From NCBI RefSeq assembly GCF_025717045.1, contig NZ_JAOVZN010000005.1, forward strand, positions 496,001 through 560,000: a stretch of DNA of 64,000 nt, read 5' to 3'. How positions within the stretch are numbered: position 1 is the first letter of the stretch; each line of letters opens with the position of its first letter. The position numbers and the translations under genes are program-made. The DNA is from Flavobacterium sp. SH_e. Its GTDB lineage: Bacteria; Bacteroidota; Bacteroidia; Flavobacteriales; Flavobacteriaceae. Below the pieces are notes generated by a model. It was not told the DNA's origin and searched no databases. It saw only the letters and a list, made by a program, of their open reading frames with translations. Of the stretch, positions 44,508 through 51,833 are shown in pieces.

Positions 44508-45960
44508 GATATTCCGCATATTAGCTATAGCCTTGCTTTTGGCTTCTTGTTCTAAAGACGATTATAAATTAGGTTCTGAAATAGATCCTTATTTAAGGTT
44601 TAATTTTCAAGTTAGCAGCAGCAATATACCTTTAGAATACCCAACGGTAAACGGAAATTTAGTTCCTGTATCTACTTACACAAACAGCTCCGTAAAAACA
44701 TTGAAAGTTCCAGTTGCTTTAACAACGCGTTCATTAAAAAATGCTGTTACAGCAAATTTCAGCGCTGTTTCATCAACTGACGATAGTGAAAGTTTTACTG
44801 TAAATCCGATTAATGAATTGGTTTTTCAGGGAAGTAAATTGACCGATACGATTTTTGTTTCTTTTGATAAAAGATGGAAAGAAAATCAAAGTATCAGTTT
44901 AAAATTAGAAACGGTTTCAGATCCTGAAATTCACATTGGAAGCCTTAATTCAGAATATCCAAACGATACTTTCAAAATTGATTTAGGAGCAATAACAACC
45001 AATTATACTTTCCCTGTAACACAATATATTGTTAAAGGAGAAGCTGGCGAAACAATTGATTTTAAAGTGAATTTCCCAAACGGATTTTTCCCTTCAGAAA
45101 TAGAAAATCTCCAAATATTCAAGTTCTTAAACGGATTTAATTATTCTCTAACTCACGATGATTTTGGAGATAACCGAAATTCGATAACCTATCATTTAAC
45201 TCTTTTAGATGATATCCAGAATGATGATGTTTATTATGAATCTTCGCTTACTTTAATTAATGCTGGCGATTATACTGCAACTGGAAATACAATTCTGCAG
45301 ATTGTAAAACCAATAAAATCGACAAGAGATATCAATGCAAATCCAGCTTCTAATTTTTATGATTTAAGCAACCAATATTATTTAACTTATGGAGAAACTT
45401 GGTTTGATAAAAGCGGTGTTTGCGCATGGCAAACATACAATGCGTTTACATATCCTGTTGTCGTAACAAAAGATAACCAAAATGCTATTTTATACAGTGA
45501 TAAAGGCACTGCAAATCCAGATGACGATATTTATCATGATGCATTCAAAATAGGGTTTAATGTCGCAACTGGAACAAACACAACTAATTCATTCAATTTA
45601 AAAAGATGGTTTTCAAACGAAAGTACAACTGCCGCAAACTCTCCTGGATTTAATATTACGTCTGCATTAGAATTTTTCCCAGCAGAGGGAAACAGCAAAA
45701 CAGAAGGAAATGTATTGGTAATTCCGCAATATATTACCATTACAGGAACCAACAAAAATAGCTACAGCATTGCAATATCTGGAGAAGGAACATACAAAGA
45801 AATAAGTACAGGTTTATTCGAAATTTCTTTTGAATTGAAACTTACGAACGATGAACTGTTTGGAGGAACAGTTTCTGCACAATACAGAATGTACAATAAT
45901 AAAACGTATCCAAAACCAGCTGCATTAAGCATTGACTGTCCTAAAGAAGTTACGCTTTAA
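44494..45960 (+). CDS. Unknown surface lipoprotein of the SusCD operon (SusE position)
   Basis: A 488-residue lipoprotein with the signal IALLLASCSKDDYKL. The gene overlaps susD by 14 bases, so the two are translationally linked. The body looks all-beta: an N-terminal DUF1735/DUF4843-like immunoglobulin segment (KVPVALTTRSLKNAVTANF, FVSFDKRWKENQSISLKLE), then a larger beta domain with YLTYGETWFDKSGVCAWQ and calcium-loop-like TANPDDDIYHD. Its position suggests a SusE-like surface binding protein that helps choose the cargo. No enzyme motif seen. Confidence 0.75.
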   Translation: MNPIKIFRILAIALLLASCSKDDYKLGSEIDPYLRFNFQVSSSNIPLEYPTVNGNLVPVSTYTNSSVKTLKVPVALTTRSLKNAVTANFSAVSSTDDSESFTVNPINELVFQGSKLTDTIFVSFDKRWKENQSISLKLETVSDPEIHIGSLNSEYPNDTFKIDLGAITTNYTFPVTQYIVKGEAGETIDFKVNFPNGFFPSEIENLQIFKFLNGFNYSLTHDDFGDNRNSITYHLTLLDDIQNDDVYYESSLTLINAGDYTATGNTILQIVKPIKSTRDINANPASNFYDLSNQYYLTYGETWFDKSGVCAWQTYNAFTYPVVVTKDNQNAILYSDKGTANPDDDIYHDAFKIGFNVATGTNTTNSFNLKRWFSNESTTAANSPGFNITSALEFFPAEGNSKTEGNVLVIPQYITITGTNKNSYSIAISGEGTYKEISTGLFEISFELKLTNDELFGGTVSAQYRMYNNKTYPKPAALSIDCPKEVTL

Positions 45961-46002
45961 TTTAGTGTTCAGTCGCAGTCTCAGTTTACAGTCTCTAGCA
46001 AT

Positions 46003-46044
46003 AAGCTTTGTCAAAGTTCGAAGTTCGAAACTTTGACAAAGCTT
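46003..46044. repeat. Hairpin in the lipoprotein-peroxidase gap
   Basis: 15-bp perfect arms (AAGCTTTGTCAAAGT, 46003-46017 and 46030-46044) with a 12-base loop containing two TTCGAA words. Another smaller pair (TTTCAAGTTT/AAACTTGAAA) follows near 46070-46105. The hairpin could weaken transcription into the peroxidase gene. Confidence 0.75.
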
Positions 46045-46162
46045 TTGGAGCCTAAAAACGTTTCAAATTTCAAGTTTCGCAACAACTTGAAACCTGAAAC
46101 TTGAAACGAAAAACTTAAAACAAATCAAAAAAACAAAAACGAAAACAAAAACGAAAACAAAA

Positions 46163-47305
46163 TTGAAAAAACTAATCTTCCCTATTCTTTTCCTTGTTGG
46201 CTTAACTGCTTACAAAGGCGTCGAAAATCCTGATTACATCGATATTCAGGAATTACGAAAATTGTATTCCAGCGGAGATTCTTCGAAATGGCCCGCAGCC
46301 GAATTACATGAAAACGTTGATAAATCTAAATTTCAGGATATTGGCGTTTTGCCTGCTGTTCCCTATCCTGCTTATAATCCGTATTCTAAGGAAAAAGAAA
46401 GTTTGGGAAAGATTTTGTTTTTTGATCCGAGATTATCAAAAAGCGGTCAAATTGCTTGTGCTTCCTGCCATAATCCAGAATTAGGCTGGACAGATAATTT
46501 GACACGTTCTTTTGGCCATGATCGCCAAACTGGAAAACGCAATTCGATGACTATTTTAAATTCGGCGTATGCCACTTCTCTATTTTGGGATGGAAGAGCA
46601 AAAAGTCTGGAAGATCAGGCGCAGTTTCCTGTTCAAGATCCTTTGGAAATGAACGAAAAACTGACAATTGCAGTCGATAGAATTGCTAAAATAAAAGGCT
46701 ATAATTCCTTATTTACGGAGGCTTTTGGAGATAAAAAAGTGACTTTAGAAAGAATTCAATATGCAATTGCCACTTTCGAAAGATCGATCAATAGTCCGAA
46801 AAGTAAATTTGATCAGTTTGTAAGCGGAAAATCAGATATTTATACCGATCAACAAGTAAAAGGAATGCATTTGTTTAGAACCAAAGCGCAATGCATCAAT
46901 TGTCATAATACGCCATATTTCAGCGACAATCAGTTTCACAATGACGGTCAGACTTTATTTGGAACAAAAAATGAAGATTTCGGACGTTATAATGTTACGA
47001 AAAATGTAAAGGATATTGGCAAATTCAGAACGCCAACACTTCGCGAAGTTGTAAACACAAAACCTTGGATGCATCACGGACATTTTCCAACTTTATTAGA
47101 TGTTGTAGAACTATACAATTTAGGAAATCCATCTCCAGTACAGAAAAAATATTTGGGAACAGCGAGAGATTCTCTGATTCCAAAAGTAGATCCAATGCTT
47201 AAAAAATTGGATTTAAACAAAGAAGAAATCGCTGATTTATTGGCTTTTATTGAAACTTTGAGCACGCCAACAAGAAGAATTATAATTCCTGAAATGCCAA
47301 AATAA
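46163..47305 (+). CDS. Di-heme cytochrome c peroxidase (CcpA/MauG family)
   Basis: A 380-residue exported protein with two heme-c sites, CASCH and CINCH, in the usual spacing for bacterial di-heme peroxidases. Other family segments are LGKILFFDPRLSKSGQ, NSMTILNSAYATSLFWDGRA, and RTPTLREVVNTKPWMHHGHF with its distal Met/His. It works in the periplasm, reducing H2O2 or, in MauG-like members, modifying proteins. The start is a TTG, as no ATG precedes it in frame; the hydrophobic leader FPILFLVGLTAY directly follows. It is downstream of the SusCD-lipoprotein genes after 202 bases and ends at a good terminator. Confidence 0.92.
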   Translation: MKKLIFPILFLVGLTAYKGVENPDYIDIQELRKLYSSGDSSKWPAAELHENVDKSKFQDIGVLPAVPYPAYNPYSKEKESLGKILFFDPRLSKSGQIACASCHNPELGWTDNLTRSFGHDRQTGKRNSMTILNSAYATSLFWDGRAKSLEDQAQFPVQDPLEMNEKLTIAVDRIAKIKGYNSLFTEAFGDKKVTLERIQYAIATFERSINSPKSKFDQFVSGKSDIYTDQQVKGMHLFRTKAQCINCHNTPYFSDNQFHNDGQTLFGTKNEDFGRYNVTKNVKDIGKFRTPTLREVVNTKPWMHHGHFPTLLDVVELYNLGNPSPVQKKYLGTARDSLIPKVDPMLKKLDLNKEEIADLLAFIETLSTPTRRIIIPEMPK

Positions 47306-47350
47306 GTTAGTTGATAATTTGCTTTTTGCCCCACAATCTGCAAATTTACG

Positions 47351-47377
47351 AAGCCCGTTTCTTTATGAAATGGGCTT
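47351..47377 (+). terminator. Terminator of the ECF/SusCD/peroxidase unit
   Basis: An 11-bp stem AAGCCCGTTTC with one wobble, a 5-base loop and a T6 tail, 45 bases after the peroxidase stop. Confidence 0.88.
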
Positions 47378-47386
47378 TTTTATTCA

Positions 47387-47806
47387 TTAACTTTTATACT
47401 TTACCATTTCTTTTTCCACATAAATTTCTAATAATTTCCATAAATCAAAATCATCATTATAAAGATACATTTTACTATATAATTCATCTATCGTTTCATC
47501 ATCTGGATCTTTTAGATATCTATTATATATTTCCTGTAATATTTCCGCATCTTTAAAAGCCCGAATGTTTTGTAATGCAATAATTATATTTGGAACATCT
47601 TCTCTTATACTATTCTGAAGAACATCTCCTTGCATATTCATTTCCGTGTCAAGATTAATAATAAAAATTATATCTCTAATAAACTGTGGGTATTTAAACA
47701 ATTCACCATTATCAATCGGTTCATTATAAATATTTGACATTGATTGAATTACATCATCCACTGTCATTTCATGCAAATTATCTAATGTTTTGTCTACAAA
47801 ATTCAT
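47387..47806 (-). CDS. DUF4375-like small acidic protein
   Basis: A 139-residue, acidic, helical protein. The segment NNGEL-like DNGELFKYPQFIRDI followed by IIIALQNIRAFKDAEILQEI resembles DUF4375 (the C-terminal domain type seen in DNA-mimic DMP19 and in many immunity-like proteins), but the match is by eye. It overlaps the upstream 304-residue gene by four bases (ATGA), so the two are coupled. AT-rich, like its two neighbours. Possible roles are immunity or a nucleic-acid mimic; neither is shown. Confidence 0.55.
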   Translation of the reverse strand: MNFVDKTLDNLHEMTVDDVIQSMSNIYNEPIDNGELFKYPQFIRDIIFIINLDTEMNMQGDVLQNSIREDVPNIIIALQNIRAFKDAEILQEIYNRYLKDPDDETIDELYSKMYLYNDDFDLWKLLEIYVEKEMVKYKS

Positions 47807-48717
47807 TCTGCAATTTGTATTTCATTTTCAACTTCATCTAAAACATCATTTAAAGTTTGTAAATCTAGCTTATCAATTTTTGCTATGTCATTCAAACCTT
47901 CTCGTATCAAATTAAAAACAATCCTTTTCTTTTCTGTTTCTTTTTTCTTTGTATAATCCTTATAATCTTCTAGAATTGCCATTCCGCATATATACCAATT
48001 TTCACTTCTTACAGTTTGATATAAAGCATTTTCAAAAGAATCCGAAACCTGAACATATAAATGGGTATAATCTGGAAGTTTAAACTTTTTTTCTCGAAGT
48101 TTGACTAGAATTTCATCGCAAATTTCATTGTCATAAGGATCAAAATAACGATAACCAACATTTTCGAAATGATAATAAAATCGTAAATCACGAATAACTT
48201 TTTTATTTTCGATAATTCTATTTTCTCTTTCTTTTCTTTCGTCAATTCTTCGGTTTAATGCTTCTTGATATAAAAGTGATTCATATTTTTTATTTAATTC
48301 CCATAGATCAGTATTTTGCAATTCTTTTTCTAAAAGAAATAATATTTGTTTTACCCTTTCGGTATCATAAAGATCATCTTTCTTCTTCTTGGCAAAAATA
48401 ATTTCAAAACCATGATAAATTAACTTAAACACATCATCTAAAATTCTTTCAGTTTCAAATATAGGTAGAGTTACTCTAACCATACTTTTACCTCTATAAT
48501 AATTTGGTAGTTTATTAAACCAATCATTATAAATTTCTTTATCTTTTCCTTTTGGTTTATTTGAAAAACAAGCTAATTGAATCTCTATCTCTTTATAAGG
48601 AAATTCTATTTCCTCCTGTTGAAATCTGTCTGAAATTATTCTTCCAAAACATCGAAATGGCTCATCAAATGTACCACCATAGGTTCCATATCCACTTTTT
48701 ATAAAACAAAATTGCAT
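47803..48717 (-). CDS. Unknown 304-residue protein of an AT-rich cassette
   Basis: A cytoplasmic protein with no signal or membrane helix. The N-terminal part (FIKSGYGTYGGTFDEPFRCF, LPNYYRGKSMVRVTLPIFE) looks mixed alpha/beta. A long charged helical middle (about 130-185, ALNRRIDERKERENRIIENK) suggests a coiled coil. The last third is again mixed (DYTHLYVQVSDSFENALYQT). I recognise no family. It lies 17 bases after the 247-residue gene and overlaps the next by four bases, so the three form one operon. Confidence 0.65.
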   Translation of the reverse strand: MQFCFIKSGYGTYGGTFDEPFRCFGRIISDRFQQEEIEFPYKEIEIQLACFSNKPKGKDKEIYNDWFNKLPNYYRGKSMVRVTLPIFETERILDDVFKLIYHGFEIIFAKKKKDDLYDTERVKQILFLLEKELQNTDLWELNKKYESLLYQEALNRRIDERKERENRIIENKKVIRDLRFYYHFENVGYRYFDPYDNEICDEILVKLREKKFKLPDYTHLYVQVSDSFENALYQTVRSENWYICGMAILEDYKDYTKKKETEKKRIVFNLIREGLNDIAKIDKLDLQTLNDVLDEVENEIQIAE

Positions 48718-48734
48718 GTTTATTTAATTAAAAT

Positions 48735-49466
48735 TTAATCTATTACTTTCATTCTAACCTTAACATTCTCTGCTCTTAAATTTATAGGATCAAAAATCCA
48801 AATTTGATTTTCATCAGATACCTCAATTTGTTTTTCGGGTTGAATATTACCCAATCCTTCTATTTGTCTTTTATTAAAAACATTTATAGGATACAACTTT
48901 TTAATTGTTCCTTTTAGTATTTCTAAAAGCTTATCTTCCCATATTCTTTCTTGTTCAGGTACTTTTAAAATGCTAGAGAAAATATAAGTCTTAATTCTTC
49001 CTTCTCCATTTTCAAATAAAGTTTTATCATCTGAATAAGCATATGCATAATCAATTTTTAACTTGTCAGAAACCATTTTAATAATTTGAATTGCTTTGTC
49101 TAGACTTTTAAAATCTTCATAAGGCCAACTAAAATACATATCAATTCTATTTATAACATGTTCATTTGAAAAAATAGAAAAACCTGATTTATATGTATGG
49201 TCATTTGAATGAACTGTAAAACCAAAAAGATTTTTAAATCCTTTACTTTCTATTTTATTTTTTAAAGATCTTTCACCTATAAAACCATCACCTTTTGAAA
49301 TTCCATAGCCAGATCCTGATATATCATACTTCAGTTTGGAATCATTACATAAATTATTTGCAATATCTATTAATAATTCTGTAGCACTTTTCTTTTCATC
49401 TTCTGAATATTCACTTTTTCCTATATCTATATATATCCTCAAATAATTTTTATCAAAATTTTTCAT
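48735..49466 (-). CDS. Unknown 243-residue protein, first gene of an AT-rich cassette
   Basis: Starts at the ATG at 49466 (MKNFDKNYLRIYIDIG); an upstream TTG start is not needed. A soluble alpha/beta protein: SGSGYGISKGDGFIGERSLK, FGFTVHSNDHTYKSGFSIFS and RIDMYFSWPYEDFKSLDKAI are its most distinctive parts. The general look (one domain, acidic patches, early position in a cluster of unknown AT-rich genes) recalls immunity proteins of polymorphic toxins, but I cannot name a family. It is followed directly by the 304-residue and DUF4375-like genes. Confidence 0.62.
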   Translation of the reverse strand: MKNFDKNYLRIYIDIGKSEYSEDEKKSATELLIDIANNLCNDSKLKYDISGSGYGISKGDGFIGERSLKNKIESKGFKNLFGFTVHSNDHTYKSGFSIFSNEHVINRIDMYFSWPYEDFKSLDKAIQIIKMVSDKLKIDYAYAYSDDKTLFENGEGRIKTYIFSSILKVPEQERIWEDKLLEILKGTIKKLYPINVFNKRQIEGLGNIQPEKQIEVSDENQIWIFDPINLRAENVKVRMKVID

Positions 49467-49823
49467 CAGTAGATACAATTATACATTCAATGTTTCATTA
49501 GTCACAAAAATAACTTAATCAAATAGTTATAAAATCTTCTTTAAGCTATAGTTATATCAGAATAAGGCAATTTTTCAAATCAGGCTTTTTATTTAAAACA
49601 ATGATTTCAAAATGAAAGATTTTTCGATAATCTTAAAACAATGATCTTTTGTGTTTTTGTAACTTTAATAAAACATTTAAAAATGCCATTCAATGCCAAT
49701 CAATAATTATTTACTATCCTTTTATTGACACATAAAATACCTCTTTAGCCTTGATATTATTGACGTTTCTTAAATTTGACTATAACTCAAAAGAAACTTT
49801 TTCTTTTATAAAAAATTACTGTT
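49467..49823. other. AT-rich divergent gap
   Basis: About 357 bases between the unknown cassette and the VOC gene. One good promoter for the VOC gene was found (49751-49778). Otherwise there are only AT-rich words such as repeated AAACAATGAT. Confidence 0.55.
49751..49778 (+). promoter_or_regulatory. Bacteroidetes-type promoter of the VOC gene
   Basis: TTG (49751-49753) and TAAATTTG (49771-49778) are 17 bases apart and match the -33/-7 consensus. Transcription would start near 49785, about 40 bases before the ATG. Confidence 0.6.
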
Positions 49824-50474
49824 ATGAAAATAGATCAGATTCAAATCAAAACAAACGATATTCAAAAAACGAAAACATTTTATCAGAACATTTTTGGACT
49901 TTTCATTCTGGAAAATGATGAAAAATCGATAACGTTTCAGGCTGGAACTTCTATTTTGAAATTTATTGAAGATCAAGAGTTTAATTCCATATACCATTTT
50001 GCTTTTAATATTCCTGAGAATCAGCTTGAAGAAGCCATTCAATGGTGTGAAAACAAAGTTGATTTAATTGTTTTGGATGATAAAAGTGTAGTTACTCATT
50101 TCGAAAACTGGAATGCGCATTCTATTTATTTCTTTGATCATAACGGAAATTTACTGGAATTCATTGCCAGACATGATCTTAACAATGAACAAGTTGGTGA
50201 ATTCAACTCAGCTTCTATTTTAAGCATAAGCGAAATCGGAATTGTTACAGAAAGCCCGTTAAAATTAGGAAACCAATTAATCGAAGAACACGGACTTCAT
50301 TTTTTTTCACAAAATACAAATACAGAAAAATTCGCAGCAATTGGCGATCACGAAGGTTTATTGATTCTGGTACAACCAACTAGAAATTGGTATCCAACTC
50401 AAATTCCTTCTGAAAGTAATCCGGTGAAAATATCCTTAGAAAACAATGAAAATCTAATCGAATTACATTTATAA
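49824..50474 (+). CDS. VOC family protein (glyoxalase/dioxygenase fold)
   Basis: A 216-residue protein. The first half is a standard vicinal-oxygen-chelate module: QIQIKTNDIQKTKTFYQNIF, then FEN-WNAHSIYFFDHNGNLLEFIAR with a likely metal Glu at the end and a His in YHFAFNIP. The second half (ISEIGIVTESPLKLGNQLIE, FAAIGDHEGLLILVQPTRNW) is a weaker copy, giving the paired arrangement of the fold. Substrate unknown; related proteins include glyoxalases, fosfomycin- and bleomycin-resistance proteins and dioxygenases. It is monocistronic with its own promoter. Confidence 0.87.
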   Translation: MKIDQIQIKTNDIQKTKTFYQNIFGLFILENDEKSITFQAGTSILKFIEDQEFNSIYHFAFNIPENQLEEAIQWCENKVDLIVLDDKSVVTHFENWNAHSIYFFDHNGNLLEFIARHDLNNEQVGEFNSASILSISEIGIVTESPLKLGNQLIEEHGLHFFSQNTNTEKFAAIGDHEGLLILVQPTRNWYPTQIPSESNPVKISLENNENLIELHL

Positions 50475-50557
50475 ACTATTTTATAACAAATAGATAAAAA
50501 TATAATTTGTATTTTCATCACAGCAAAAAGATATTTATAATATAGTTTTTAAAGTGT

Positions 50558-51829
50558 ATGAAAAGATACTTCTTCCTCACCTTATTATTTTGGAGCTTTT
50601 ACGTTTCTAACGCACAAACCAATCTTGGATATGAAAAATTAATCGCAGAAGCTTCTTTACTTCATCTTCAAAAAGATTATAAAAATGCTATTTTAAAACT
50701 GGAAAAAGCGTTTTTGCTTAAAGAACCTGATGCATTAAATGCTTATAAAGCTGCAGGAATGTATTCGTTAGCTCAAAATGAAGCAAAAGCTTTTAAATAT
50801 TTAAATATAGCTCTAAATAAAGGATGGACTGAAGCAGAGCAACTTTCCATAGATCCGTATTTTGAATTTTTACGTGCTAAATATCCGTATAAGTGGCAAA
50901 CGATTAAACAGAATGCACAATTGAAAGAGCAGCAATATGAAAAGAAATTAAAACTTCCAGAATTGCGAAAACAAATCAATGCAATGGGAATTGCAGATCA
51001 GAAAATTAGATATTGGAAAATACAAACTTCAGATCCGACTCTATCGAATGAAATACAGCAGAAAATTAACGACTTAGATTTTAAAAATCTTTCGACAGCA
51101 AAAGAGATTCTGAAAAACAACGGTTGGCCAAAAATATCAGAAATAGGAAAAGATGGTGCTCATAATTTCTGGCTAATTGTACAGCACGCAGATCAGGATA
51201 TTTTATTCCAAAAAGCGGCTTTGCATGAAATGGATAAATTAAAAGGAACAAAAGAATTGGACATGGAAAATTATGCTTTCTTGTATGACCGAGTGCAATG
51301 CAATCTCAATTATAAGCAAGTTTACGGAACGCAGGTAAATTGGACTCAAAATGGTGAAGCTTCAAGTTTTAGAGGTATAATTAAAGAAAATGAAGCTGAT
51401 AAAAGAAGAAATGAATTTGGACTTCTTCCTTTAAAAATTTATGCTTTGAATTATGGTTTTAAATACACGATTCCGACAGCCGAAGAAGCATTAAAAAAAG
51501 ATAAAGAAGATACTGAAAGTACATTAAATCTAATAAATGAGGCTAAAAAGTATTACGAAGCAAAAGAGTTTCAAAAAGTATATGATAATTATAATAATGC
51601 GTCCATGATTTTAGGCGGAATGACAAGCGAGCAAAATTTTGAAGCTTCTGAACTGTTTGCAAAAATTTACAATCAAACTAATGAAGAACAGTACAGAAGT
51701 ATTTCTTTAGATTTTTTAAGTTTGAATTATCTAAGAGGTGATTTAGACAAAAAAGTGCTCTTGTCAAATAAAGAATTTAATACATTCTATTCTGAAAACA
51801 GATGGAAAGATATTGTTGATTCTTTATGA
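50558..51829 (+). CDS. Exported TPR-like protein with DUF6624 domain
   Basis: A 423-residue protein with a signal peptide ending YVSNAQ. Residues about 20-120 form TPR-like repeats (HLQKDYKNAILKLEKAFLLK, GMYSLAQNEAKAFKYLNIAL). The central part matches DUF6624: NNGWPKISEIGKDGAHNFWL, IVQHADQD, DRVQCNLNYKQVYGTQ and RRNEFGLLPLKIYALNYG. A second helical-repeat segment follows to the end. DUF6624 has no known reaction. The stop codon is only four bases from the convergent P-type ATPase stop, with no terminator between. Confidence 0.8.
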   Translation: MKRYFFLTLLFWSFYVSNAQTNLGYEKLIAEASLLHLQKDYKNAILKLEKAFLLKEPDALNAYKAAGMYSLAQNEAKAFKYLNIALNKGWTEAEQLSIDPYFEFLRAKYPYKWQTIKQNAQLKEQQYEKKLKLPELRKQINAMGIADQKIRYWKIQTSDPTLSNEIQQKINDLDFKNLSTAKEILKNNGWPKISEIGKDGAHNFWLIVQHADQDILFQKAALHEMDKLKGTKELDMENYAFLYDRVQCNLNYKQVYGTQVNWTQNGEASSFRGIIKENEADKRRNEFGLLPLKIYALNYGFKYTIPTAEEALKKDKEDTESTLNLINEAKKYYEAKEFQKVYDNYNNASMILGGMTSEQNFEASELFAKIYNQTNEEQYRSISLDFLSLNYLRGDLDKKVLLSNKEFNTFYSENRWKDIVDSL

Positions 51830-51833
51830 AACT

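Noticed and set aside
37905..47305. A polysaccharide utilization locus in the strict sense
   Set aside because: SusC/SusD are present, but there is no carbohydrate-active enzyme in the operon; I therefore describe it as a SusCD transport and signalling cluster of unknown cargo.
47311..47556. 81-codon plus-strand open frame after the peroxidase gene
   Set aside because: It runs across the terminator hairpin and into the antisense of the DUF4375-like gene; the translation is low-complexity Phe/His/Ile.
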